Part shown: positions 26,059-34,460 of the stretch, one piece after another
Numbering within the stretch: position 1 is the stretch's first letter
Layout of the letters: the number at the start of each line of letters is the position of its first letter
Assembly (NCBI GenBank): GCA_025362955.1
Contig: JANYFB010000338.1
Span: 1 to 37,141 of the forward strand
Direction: 5' to 3'
DNA from: Akkermansiaceae bacterium
Lineage (GTDB): Bacteria > Verrucomicrobiota > Verrucomicrobiia > Verrucomicrobiales > Akkermansiaceae
DNA length: 37,141 nt
Translations under genes and position numbers: made by a program
The notes under the pieces: model-generated
Seen by the model: the letters and a program-made list of their open reading frames with translations, nothing else
Told to the model about the DNA's origin: nothing
Database searches by the model: none

Positions 26059-26805
26059 TTATTTGAACCGATACCGCCCCTCGACCACGGTGACTTCCGG
26101 TGGCACGCGGCTGGCCTCGAATAAATCGTATCCTTCCCGAAGGTTTTTCCAAAACTCCTCATTTGAATTTCCAACAGTTTTTTGCATCGCCTCCTCACTC
26201 ATGCGAAACGGAAAAATGTGGACCCGGAAAACTGGCTGCCCCCCGTCCAAAGCGGCGGAGCAGAGAGTGTAGATTTCCTCGATTTTTTCATCGGTCATGG
26301 CAAGACAGCCGATGGAAACGTGGTTCCCATGCACCATGATGAAACTGCCCGTACGTTGGTGGACGCGGTCGTATTCGTTAGGAAAACCGATGTTGAAAGC
26401 GAGGTGGAACTGGCTGTCCGGCTTCATCGCGGCAGGCGGGACCACATAAAATCCTTCAGGCACCTGGCCGTCTCCTTCCGCGAGCTTCGGACCCGGAGCA
26501 CCGGACGCTGCGGCAATTGGATAGCTGCGAAAGAGATCGAATTTCCCCGTCGCACGATTACGAACTAACAATTCCAGCTGATTTTCCTCTTTGAATGCGC
26601 GGATAAATACCGGATCGCCAAATTTCAGCCCGACGGCAGTTAGATCCCGCTCCAATGCCGGGCGGACATTCAACGCGGCGGCGTTGGCCCGTGGCGCGCC
26701 GGGCCGGATGGAGTGATCAATCATGACGGGCGTGGACTTTTCCGTTTCTTCGCAGGCAGCCCAGGAAACAAAGCCCAGCAAGCAGATGACGATGGCGGGT
26801 GTCAT
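26059..26805 (-). CDS. L,D-transpeptidase (YkuD) family protein, YafK-like
   Basis: 248 residues. An N-terminal hydrophobic signal (about 1-18) ends at WAAC, a poor but possible lipobox. The catalytic YkuD motif 'IMVHGNHVSIGCLAMTD' (H-x(n)-S-I-G-C) holds the nucleophilic Cys, and upstream 'GDGQVPEGFYVV' and 'FHLAFNIGFPNEYDRVHQR' match the YafK-type arrangement. L,D-transpeptidases form or break 3-3 peptide links, or attach or detach lipoproteins, in the periplasmic peptidoglycan. Here a YafK-like role (cleaving or processing the peptidoglycan-protein bond) is possible, but assignment within the family is uncertain. It lies 52 bp downstream of the S8 peptidase on the same strand. Confidence 0.88.
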   Translation of the reverse strand: MTPAIVICLLGFVSWAACEETEKSTPVMIDHSIRPGAPRANAAALNVRPALERDLTAVGLKFGDPVFIRAFKEENQLELLVRNRATGKFDLFRSYPIAAASGAPGPKLAEGDGQVPEGFYVVPPAAMKPDSQFHLAFNIGFPNEYDRVHQRTGSFIMVHGNHVSIGCLAMTDEKIEEIYTLCSAALDGGQPVFRVHIFPFRMSEEAMQKTVGNSNEEFWKNLREGYDLFEASRVPPEVTVVEGRYRFK

Positions 26806-26857
26806 TTCAATGGCTCAAGAGCATCGAATTTGTCATCTGATAGAAGCCTTAAGCCAG

Positions 26858-28753
26858 TTAGTGTGACGACGGGGAAAGCGGCAATAGGTTTAATTTGGTG
26901 GGCGATGTGCCCAGCGAGAATTCCAGGGCGTTATCCAGTCCGTCCCCATCCGGGTCAGCAGCGGGTGCGGCAGTTCCGTGAGGCAGATAAGTGGAAAAGT
27001 AATGTTTCCGCCATTGCTCCGAGGGGGTGAGAGTTTTTTGCAGTGCCAAATCCGCCATGAGGATGCCGAAGCCACTATTAATTTCATACCCCGGCGCGGA
27101 AATATCCAAACAACTGCTTTCAAGAATTGTCCGGACTTGGGCATTGGTGAGGCTTGGGGTCTTACTCCAGACAAGGGCCGCGATTCCGGCAGCGGCTGGA
27201 GCGGCGGCACTCGTGCCGTAAAATGGCTTGAAACCCGGCACGGATGTACGACCGCCATCGCCCGCAGTAATCGACGGAGTGTTAATTGTTAGGCCCCCGC
27301 TTGCCAGAAAATTTCCAAGGGTGAAAGGTGTGCCGTCGGGTTTGTAAAACATTTTGTGAGGACCATCTGAGGAATAACTTTCCAAGGGCGAAGAGGTCGT
27401 GAACGGCCCAGGAGCCACCAATGAAGCATCAGAAGCGGCCACACCGATACAGTTGCCGGTCGCCGCATGACCGATCACTTGTCCGGCTGTCTGCACTTTC
27501 AGAGGACTGCCAGTACAGGAAAGTCGTAAATAGCGCGGGGCGGCCGAGTTATCTTTCCAAATCACGATCCGCTCGCCGCGTGCCACGTAACCGACATACT
27601 CGGTGGGTTCCGCACTACCGTCTTGGAAATCAGTCGATGAATCAACGACCTTGGTTCCCGATGAGTTGAGGACATATAAGTCATAGTCATTCGCAGAAGT
27701 ATGATATTCATCGCTCCACTGCAATACAGCATCGGATGAATGGTTGGTTAGTGAATTATAGTTATTCGATCCGAAACTATGGACATGTCCATTTGGAAAG
27801 AGTGATCCGGCTGAGCCGTTATCTACAAAATCCCCCTCCCAAGTGGTGGAGTTGCCACGCTTGAGGCTGCCCTCATTGCCTGAGGCGGATAGATAAATGG
27901 CACCGCTGGCCACCGCGCTGTTTACAGCCTTTCCGATCGCGTCATCCTGAAACTGCCATTCGTTTGAATAGGAAATATCGTCCACAATGATCATGCATCC
28001 GGCTTGTCGTAACAGTTTGATAGACTGGGCGAATCCAGATTTCCCCGGTCCAGCTTCCGCGAAACAAATCGATGCACCGGGAGCGATGTCATGGATAATT
28101 TCCGACATGGCCGTGCCTTCACCTGAGCCATGCCCGAAGCGCCCTGGCAGAACCGTGAACGACGCTGGTAACTCCCCGGAGGCGATGGAGGCGTCCGAGT
28201 ATTTCGCGCTATCGGAAATCACGCCCACTTTGACTCCCGTGCCGTCCACTCCGAAGGTGACGCGTGCTTTATTCGCCTTTTCTGCTGCATCACTTTGATT
28301 GGTAACCTTGTGGGTAATCGCGATACCTCCCCTAGCGATCCGTTTAACATCGGCCCGCGCGGCAAGCCTTGCCAAAGCGGCGACAGGTAAGCTGGCACGC
28401 ACAGAATCCAACTCCTCTGATACATCTAGGACCGTGCCGCCTAAATCGACAATCGCCTTGCTGAGTGCAGGACTTGCGGCGGCGCTCATATCCACAATCA
28501 CGCGACCATCCGCTTCGCGGTGAACCCGAGATTTGATGTCTTTCGCACCCTCCACCGCGCTCAGTCCGGCTTGCTCGCGGGACAGGTAGAGGAGTTGGGA
28601 AACGAGTTTGCGCTCCACAGGTGTCCGTTGGGTCTTTTCCGCATGGATCGCATCCATCTGAATCCTTACCCCGGGTGATATCTCATCCGCGCGGGCAGGA
28701 GATGCAAGGGCAAGGCAGGCTAACAGCGAAGTGGTGGTGGCGGTCCGGTTCAT
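26858..28753 (-). CDS. Secreted S8-like (subtilase) peptidase with short TSP3-like C-terminus
   Basis: 631 residues from the ATG at 28753-28751, chosen because it gives a signal peptide (MNRTATTTSLLACLALASPARA); an in-frame ATG at 28807 would place 18 residues before it. Subtilase features: Asp181 in 'GVKVGVISDS', the oxyanion Asn in 'YLSASGNEG', and the Ser loop 'FYGTSAAAPAAAGIAAL'. The usual H-G-T-H motif is replaced by 'GHGSGEGTAMSEIIHDIAPG', leaving Glu212 in the place of His, with His208 and His221 nearby. A likely beta-rich domain ('SSDAVLQWSDEYHTSANDYD') is inserted between Asn and Ser. The C-terminus has 'APAADPDGDGLDNALEFSLG', the same module type as paralogue 2, but stops about 16 residues later. 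Probably extracellular. Confidence 0.9.
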   Translation of the reverse strand: MNRTATTTSLLACLALASPARADEISPGVRIQMDAIHAEKTQRTPVERKLVSQLLYLSREQAGLSAVEGAKDIKSRVHREADGRVIVDMSAAASPALSKAIVDLGGTVLDVSEELDSVRASLPVAALARLAARADVKRIARGGIAITHKVTNQSDAAEKANKARVTFGVDGTGVKVGVISDSAKYSDASIASGELPASFTVLPGRFGHGSGEGTAMSEIIHDIAPGASICFAEAGPGKSGFAQSIKLLRQAGCMIIVDDISYSNEWQFQDDAIGKAVNSAVASGAIYLSASGNEGSLKRGNSTTWEGDFVDNGSAGSLFPNGHVHSFGSNNYNSLTNHSSDAVLQWSDEYHTSANDYDLYVLNSSGTKVVDSSTDFQDGSAEPTEYVGYVARGERIVIWKDNSAAPRYLRLSCTGSPLKVQTAGQVIGHAATGNCIGVAASDASLVAPGPFTTSSPLESYSSDGPHKMFYKPDGTPFTLGNFLASGGLTINTPSITAGDGGRTSVPGFKPFYGTSAAAPAAAGIAALVWSKTPSLTNAQVRTILESSCLDISAPGYEINSGFGILMADLALQKTLTPSEQWRKHYFSTYLPHGTAAPAADPDGDGLDNALEFSLGTSPTKLNLLPLSPSSH

Positions 28754-28844
28754 AACAATTTGAAAGGAAAGGAAGCCACATTGTTCCTCGGTGAAAATCA
28801 TTGTCAAATCAGGAAACCCGCCCGCTTTGCCGTTGGCCCGAGAT

Positions 28845-30851
28845 TCAAGCGGCTTCCGCGATTACCAAAACTTCCGCGAAAGGCAAATCTGCAAGCAGAG
28901 CGAAGGCGTTGTTCCGCGTCAGCCTAGCCCGTGTCGCCGCTGGACTGGCCATGCCGCAGAGGAATTTTGCAAGTTGGCGTGGAGTGTTGAGCGCTGCGTG
29001 TTTCTCATCGACGAGTTTTCTCACTGATAGAATTTCCTCATCAGTGATCCGCCGGGACTTGGGGCGCTTGATGGTTTTCGCGGGGACGCCCCGACAGCGG
29101 TCGCAGTGGCCACAGGGCGCTTCTAACTTCTCACCGAAATGTTTTGTTAGATAGCCGGTAAGGCAACCGCGATATGCCGATAAGGCTAACACTTGACGCA
29201 GGCGGGCGAGATCGGCTTGTTCGCGGGATTGGAATTTTTCGATGAGGCGTGCGGTTGGTTGCTTGATGTCACCTGGGTCTTTTTTCAATTTGTGACCGTG
29301 GCGGACACCCCACACGCTGAGGATGATGTCGCCAGCCGCTTGCAGGGCGTTGAGAGCGGCGACGATTTTCTCGCGAGGGCACTTGAATTTTTCTGCTAAT
29401 AAAGTCGGATAGAAATAAAGCCACCAGCGTTTCAGCTCTCCGGAAGCGAGAATCTGTTGGATGAATTTCCGCTCACCGGATGCACGGCCCGCTAGAATTT
29501 TTTCCTGTTTGTTAAGAAGCTTGATCCGGTAGGTGGCGTAAAAACTGCCGGTGGCTTCGATGATTCCGTCCAGCTCCAGATAGGTCATGACGGTGGAAAC
29601 GACTCCGGGGCGGATGTCGCAGATGGTGGACAGCTCGTAGGGAGAAACATCAAAAACCGGGCCGAGCCGGAGCACGCGGTCGATGAGATTTCCGAGGGCG
29701 CGGGGTGACGGGGTGTCGGAATAAATGAAGTTCTCAAGGACTGTTAGATCCTCACTACAGGCGAGCATTTCGCAGACTGCGGGCAAGCCATCGCGACCTG
29801 CGCGGCCGATTTCCTGGGTGTGGTTTTCGAGGCTTTTCGGGAGGTTATAATGGAAGACGGCGCGGATGTTCGACTTATCAATACCCATGCCGAAGGCGAT
29901 GGTGGCGACGATGATGCGGGTATCGCCGACCATGAATGAACTCTGGGCATCCGCCCGGAATTCGGCGGGCAGACCGGCATGGTAGGCGCGGGCGGAGAGG
30001 CCGTTTTTCGCGAGGAAGGTGGCGAGTTCCTCGGCGGTTTCCTGACGAGTGACATAGACGACGGCGGGGCCATCGACGGCGATTAGTTTCTCTAGCAACA
30101 GTGATTTCCGCTCGACGGCTTTGCATGGCGTGACGCGAAGATCGAGATTGGCCCGATGGAAACTGAGTTGGACGTGATCGGTAGCCGCGATGCGGAACGC
30201 CTTGCGAATGTCGCGGGCGACCTTGGGCGTAGCGGTGGCTGTTAGGCAAAGGATGCGCGGAATTTTCAAGCGGCGGCAAATCCTCGCGAGCTTGAGATAG
30301 TCCGGGCGGAAGTTGTGACCCCACTCGGAAATACAGTGCGCTTCGTCGATCGCGATGAGGCAGACAGGCAGGCGTTTTACTCGTTGGCGGAAGGCTTCGT
30401 TAGAAAACCGTTCGGGAGCGATGTAGAGGAGCTTGAGGGTGCCGGCTTCGAGACGTTCGTAAACATCGCGGACCTGATCGGCATCGAGCGTAGAATCGAG
30501 ACGAGCGCCTGAGATGCCCTTTGCGTGGAGTGCCTCCACTTGGTCGCGCATGAGGGCGATGAGTGGGGAAACGACGAGGGTGAGGCCATCTAGCAGCAAC
30601 GCTGGGAGCTGATAGCACAGGGATTTCCCCCCACCCGTAGGAAAAATTGCGAGCGCAGAGCGGCCATTGAGCAGGGCGCAAATGACGTGTTCTTGCCCCT
30701 CGCGAAAGGCATCGTGGCCGAAACGGGCGCGGAGGGTTTGGAGCACGAGCGAGGCTTTCGTTTCCCCAGAGATGACGCAAGCGGGAAGCAAGGGCCCTTT
30801 TCCCGCGCTTGAGGCTTGGCAAGCGGGTGGTGGCGGACAAAAACGGGGCAT
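28845..30851 (-). CDS. recQ: ATP-dependent DNA helicase RecQ
   Basis: 668 residues from the ATG at 30851-30849; a TTG at 30791 (648 residues) is a strong alternative. Residues before the conserved 'SLVLQTLRARFGHDAFREGQ' are Pro/Cys-rich and unlike RecQ, and the ATG shares its CATG with the divergent start. RecQ is a 3'-5' helicase in recombinational repair. Motifs: 'AIFPTGGGKSLCYQLPALL' (I), 'LTLVVSPLIALMRDQV' (Ia), 'AIDEAHCISEWGHNFRPDY' (II and aromatic loop), 'LCLTATATPKV' (III), 'IVATIAFGMGIDKSNIRAV' (V) and 'QEIGRAGRDGLP' (VI). The RecQ-Ct zinc site follows: C ... APCGHCDRCRG. The C-terminus does not look like a typical HRDC domain. Confidence 0.95.
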   Translation of the reverse strand: MPRFCPPPPACQASSAGKGPLLPACVISGETKASLVLQTLRARFGHDAFREGQEHVICALLNGRSALAIFPTGGGKSLCYQLPALLLDGLTLVVSPLIALMRDQVEALHAKGISGARLDSTLDADQVRDVYERLEAGTLKLLYIAPERFSNEAFRQRVKRLPVCLIAIDEAHCISEWGHNFRPDYLKLARICRRLKIPRILCLTATATPKVARDIRKAFRIAATDHVQLSFHRANLDLRVTPCKAVERKSLLLEKLIAVDGPAVVYVTRQETAEELATFLAKNGLSARAYHAGLPAEFRADAQSSFMVGDTRIIVATIAFGMGIDKSNIRAVFHYNLPKSLENHTQEIGRAGRDGLPAVCEMLACSEDLTVLENFIYSDTPSPRALGNLIDRVLRLGPVFDVSPYELSTICDIRPGVVSTVMTYLELDGIIEATGSFYATYRIKLLNKQEKILAGRASGERKFIQQILASGELKRWWLYFYPTLLAEKFKCPREKIVAALNALQAAGDIILSVWGVRHGHKLKKDPGDIKQPTARLIEKFQSREQADLARLRQVLALSAYRGCLTGYLTKHFGEKLEAPCGHCDRCRGVPAKTIKRPKSRRITDEEILSVRKLVDEKHAALNTPRQLAKFLCGMASPAATRARLTRNNAFALLADLPFAEVLVIAEAA

Positions 30852-31290
30852 GTTCAGCGCCAGCAAACTCACCCCGGAACAAAAAGACGCGCTCAAGCAA
30901 TGGGCAGCCGAGGGAGCCACCATGTCCGATCTCCAACGCCATCTGAAAGAGGATTTCGGACACACTCTCACTTATATGGACACCCGTTTTCTCATCCTCG
31001 ATCTCGGCATCGAGCTGATCGAGCCCCCCAAGGTCGAGCCGAAAAAGGAGGAAAAACCCGTCTTGATCCCAACGGGGAAGGTCACCACCACCATGGATTC
31101 GCTCACACTGCCCGGTGCGCTGGTCAGCGGAAAAGTCGTTTTCAGCGATGGTGAAACGGGTGTCTGGATGCTTGATCAAACGGGCCGTCCGGGTCTCGAT
31201 CCAGATACAGAGGGCTATCGGCCGACGCCGGAGGACATCAAGGAGTTCCAAGTGCAGCTCCGTGATTTGATCCAGAAAAGCGGGCTTTGA
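30850..31290 (+). CDS. Conserved small hypothetical protein
   Basis: 146 residues. The N-terminal ~55 residues ('LTPEQKDALKQWAAEGATMS' then 'DLQRHLKEDFG') look like a small helical, possibly helix-turn-helix, unit. Next comes a charged linker rich in E, K and P ('EPPKVEPKKEEKP'), then a likely beta-rich C-terminal part ('LPGALVSGKVVFSDGETGVW') ending in a short helix. No signal peptide or membrane segment is present, so it is probably cytoplasmic. I do not recognise a function. The start ATG is at 30850, in the same CATG as the most distal RecQ start. A bulged hairpin overlaps its stop codon. Confidence 0.78.
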   Translation: MFSASKLTPEQKDALKQWAAEGATMSDLQRHLKEDFGHTLTYMDTRFLILDLGIELIEPPKVEPKKEEKPVLIPTGKVTTTMDSLTLPGALVSGKVVFSDGETGVWMLDQTGRPGLDPDTEGYRPTPEDIKEFQVQLRDLIQKSGL

Positions 31291-31309
31291 GCGATCCTGA
31301 TCGCAGCCC
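31282..31309 (+). terminator. Possible hairpin at the end of the small hypothetical gene
   Basis: GCGATC-CT-GATCGC (31291-31304) is extended, across a 4-nt bulge holding the end of the stop codon, by GGGCT (31282-31286) / AGCCC (31305-31309). No T-run follows, so this is a stem-loop but not a classical intrinsic terminator. Confidence 0.3.
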
Positions 31310-31352
31310 ATACAGACATGAAGGGCGGTCTGCGGCGTTGAATGCGTAGAAG

Positions 31353-33998
31353 ATGCCTAGCCGGACTGGTCGATCATTCACGGCGCAACCTTGCAGCCGC
31401 AGGAGAATGATTGTCCCGCTGCTGGCTCTGGCCGCCATGCTCGCGGGATGCAAGCCGCCTGCGAGGACCGTTGAGAAACCTGCTGCCGCGCCGCTGGTCC
31501 GCTCGGAACCCGGCACCCAACTCGCGAACGCCCGAGTGGATGCCGCCAAGGCGAAACTCGAGCTCAAGCGGCCTGACGAAGCGCTAGCTCTGTTAGTTTC
31601 CGCGCTGAAAATAGATTCTGGCTCCGAAGAGGCGCGTGGCCTAGCAGAAATGATCTTGAAAGAAACTGTCTGGAATTTTCCGGAAATCACGCTCTCGCAT
31701 CCCTTGCCAATCGAGCAACTCGCTTTTGCCGCTCCGGCGTCGCTGTGGGTGAGTCTGGCAGGTGAATCGAACACAACCGTTAGATGGAATCTTGAAACCT
31801 TGCAGATCGAGAGTGTGCTATTTCCCCTAACTGGTGTCCAAACTCGCAGCCTGGTGTTTGATCCTGGCCATCGGTCGGTGGTCGTCGAGCGAGGGGGCGT
31901 GACTTTGCTTTGCAACGCGCAAACCTTGAAACCGATCCGCGACTTGGGGGCGTTACCGGATTTTTTCACTCCATCGGCGGTCATCGTATTTTCCTCGGAT
32001 GGATTGCTGATGGCACATCCGGGTTTCGTCTCGGAAAAGGACCATTCCATCGTCTGGCACCTGCGTGACGCAGCCACGGGGCAGCTTATCCGCTCGTCCG
32101 AGCCTGTGGCTGCCGATGCACCTCGTCCGCTCGCGGCATTTCTGAATCGCGGACAACTGCGGGTGATTCATGCGGATGGAAGTTTGCTGGAAACGCCGGT
32201 TTCTCCCATCGAGCCGCTCCGAACGACACCGCTGCCGGAGCCCGTTAAACTGCGAGAGGCGCAATTTTCCTCGGACGGGAATTCAATCCTAACACTCCAA
32301 GATCAGGGGCCGCATTTGCCGCCAACCGAATCTGTTATTTCCTATCTCGACGAGGAAGATACATCGCTCCAACAAGAAGCACTCAGCCAACGATTCCCGT
32401 GGACCCGACAACCTAACATCTGGAGCGGCCTGATGCGCGAGTCGGATCAGAGGCCGTTCTCGATTGAGGGAAATACTTTGAAAATCCTGACCAATCCCCA
32501 CGCTCCCGTCGAAACAGCATCGCCCATCTCCGCGTCTGCTTTCGATGGAAATCGTGTGATCCTTGGCGAAGAAAACGGCGCGGTGACCATTCGCCGTTTG
32601 CTGCCGTTGCCCGGTAAAAATACCAGTGAAAAGAAGCCTAGTCCTATCGATGCAGCTTCCCTAAGGACTCTGGAAAATCTCTGCGGGGCATTTGCCGGGA
32701 AATTCTATGACGAAAACCTGCGGACCTTCACTTCGATCCCGTCCGAAGATCGCATCAAAGCTGTTAGCGCCTGCGATTTCGACACGATCCTCGCCCTTTT
32801 CCCGACTCTGGATTTTAGCCCCGTCATCGCGGAATTCAAATCCATCCAAATTCGTCGCACCGCGCCGGAGGCATTTCAAACGTTGCAGGACCGTTTGGCC
32901 CGAGCGGAAAGATCTTCGCTCGGTCTCACGAAAATCGAGGAGATTTTTCGCACCAATGACACCCCCTCAATCCTCGCCGCCATCCAGTCCGCCGGGGGAA
33001 AAGGTCCGGCTGCGGCGACTGCCCTCACACTTGCGTTGAAATCCGACCAGCCGGAGTGGATCTCCGCATTACTCGCCTCGGCAGTGGATCTTCCGCCGCT
33101 GCTCCGCCAGATCGGGATTTCGCGTATCGCATGGCTGCAAGGTCGGAAGGCGGATGCCCTTTCCTGCTGGCCTGAAATTTTTCCAGACCTAACGGAAGTC
33201 CGCCGCCGCGAGGATTGGGACGGCTGGGAGCAGGCGGATTTCAAACCGGCCCTCGATAACATCCGCGAATGTGTCAGCGGGGAGCTTAACGCGATCGATG
33301 TTCCCGAGAATTCGACACCCGAGCAACGCAAGGTCATCGCGACACGGCTCACTGATCCCGCGACCATCGCTGCCGTGGGCCAGCCCCGCTTTGCAGCGGC
33401 TTGTTTGAAAGCGGCGCTCGCGTTTTCCGCCCACAAGGAAGAAACCGCGATCACCTTCCAACTCGCCAAGCTGGCACGCGATTTAGGAGCCCCACCCGAA
33501 CCCTGCCTGCGGGCGGAAGCGCTCGCTCTAACCGCACTCGACGATTATAAAAATGCCCACCCTCGCTGGATCGAACTCATCACCGAACATCCAGTGGAAA
33601 CGACCCTTCCCGGAGACTATGCGGAAGCTGCTTACACGGCATTTGAAAATTCTGATCCCCGTCAAGCGATGGAAATTCTAACCACCGGCCTCCACCGTTT
33701 CCCACACGACGGAAATTTCGCATTGCGGGCCGGCTGGGTGGCGCTGCTCACTGGAAATTCTGAACGCGCCTATCGTTTCCTGCGCGAAGGACAACGCATC
33801 GGCTTCCCTGCTGAGAAACTTGAAAACGCCACCGCACTGCTCATCATCGCCGCCGCGCAAACAGGCGCGAACGATGACGCGGCGGTCTATTTCCAGGATC
33901 TCCTGAAAATCGACCCCGCGTGGGCAGATGCCACCACGCTTGACACTCTCGACTGGCCGGAGGAATTGAAAGAATCCCTGCGGCAGTTCTGCCGCTAG
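31353..33998 (+). CDS. Large lipoprotein with propeller-like and TPR-like regions
   Basis: 881 residues. The start at 31353 gives an n-region ending SRRR, a hydrophobic stretch, and the lipobox LAGC with Cys33; the ATG at 31407 would give a signal with no positive charge. After the lipid anchor, a short TPR-like stretch ('AKAKLELKRPDEALALLVSA', about 65-85) precedes a region of about 350 residues with repeated beta-strand patterns ('LVFDPGHRSVVVERGGVTLL', 'IVWHLRDAATG', 'AQFSSDGNSILTL') like a WD40/quinoprotein propeller. The C-terminal half is alpha-helical and TPR-like ('AMEILTTGLHRFPHDGNFAL', then 'RAGWVALLTGNSERAYRFL'). It probably sits in the outer or inner membrane facing the periplasm as a protein-interaction scaffold. 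No enzyme motif was found. Confidence 0.82.
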   Translation: MPSRTGRSFTAQPCSRRRMIVPLLALAAMLAGCKPPARTVEKPAAAPLVRSEPGTQLANARVDAAKAKLELKRPDEALALLVSALKIDSGSEEARGLAEMILKETVWNFPEITLSHPLPIEQLAFAAPASLWVSLAGESNTTVRWNLETLQIESVLFPLTGVQTRSLVFDPGHRSVVVERGGVTLLCNAQTLKPIRDLGALPDFFTPSAVIVFSSDGLLMAHPGFVSEKDHSIVWHLRDAATGQLIRSSEPVAADAPRPLAAFLNRGQLRVIHADGSLLETPVSPIEPLRTTPLPEPVKLREAQFSSDGNSILTLQDQGPHLPPTESVISYLDEEDTSLQQEALSQRFPWTRQPNIWSGLMRESDQRPFSIEGNTLKILTNPHAPVETASPISASAFDGNRVILGEENGAVTIRRLLPLPGKNTSEKKPSPIDAASLRTLENLCGAFAGKFYDENLRTFTSIPSEDRIKAVSACDFDTILALFPTLDFSPVIAEFKSIQIRRTAPEAFQTLQDRLARAERSSLGLTKIEEIFRTNDTPSILAAIQSAGGKGPAAATALTLALKSDQPEWISALLASAVDLPPLLRQIGISRIAWLQGRKADALSCWPEIFPDLTEVRRREDWDGWEQADFKPALDNIRECVSGELNAIDVPENSTPEQRKVIATRLTDPATIAAVGQPRFAAACLKAALAFSAHKEETAITFQLAKLARDLGAPPEPCLRAEALALTALDDYKNAHPRWIELITEHPVETTLPGDYAEAAYTAFENSDPRQAMEILTTGLHRFPHDGNFALRAGWVALLTGNSERAYRFLREGQRIGFPAEKLENATALLIIAAAQTGANDDAAVYFQDLLKIDPAWADATTLDTLDWPEELKESLRQFCR

Positions 33999-34002
33999 TC
34001 TA

Positions 34003-34302
34003 TCAGGCTAGATCCCGCACCTGCACTTGCGCCCACCAATCCTTGAAGGAGTTGATGAAAATTTCATGGTCCGGGTCCACCTGATAGGCATCGTGATCCT
34101 CGATGGTACTGAATTGCATGGAAGTCGCGTAGTCCCAAGATTGGTCAATCACCGGACGGGGCATGACCTTCGCCGGTACGGCCCAATGACCACCCGTTGA
34201 CAGCTTGATTTCCATCAGCGCCGTCAACCCTTGCTCGAAGACCGCACGGTCCGCGTCGTTTTGATATTCACCCTTCAGCCAGAAATAAACATGATGCTCC
34301 AT
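34003..34302 (-). CDS. Dabb family (stress-responsive alpha/beta barrel) protein
   Basis: 99 residues from the ATG at 34302-34300 (a TTG at 34314 would add four residues). The pattern 'MEHHVYFWLKGE' at the start, 'FEQGLTALMEI' in the helix, 'SWDYATSMQFSTIEDHDAYQ' and 'HEIFINSFKDWW' is typical of the Dabb dimeric ferredoxin-like fold. The biochemical role of most Dabb proteins is unknown. It is a single minus-strand gene between two plus-strand genes, converging on the lipoprotein gene with 4 bp between stops. The 158 bp on its 5' side, shared with the divergent dnaE, hold no clear signal. Confidence 0.88.
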   Translation of the reverse strand: MEHHVYFWLKGEYQNDADRAVFEQGLTALMEIKLSTGGHWAVPAKVMPRPVIDQSWDYATSMQFSTIEDHDAYQVDPDHEIFINSFKDWWAQVQVRDLA

Positions 34303-34460
34303 GGCTGATGCCAATAAGGTTGGGATGCAGCGACGGCAAGCCCATATCTCCGCCGACCCTTGTTAAAGGATGTCCTCCAAGTGGCCAGTTGGATCATTTC
34401 CACATTCCCCCGAGCCGCCGCTTGCCCTCGGTCCCTTCGTCGCTAGGCTCGGGCCGCCCG

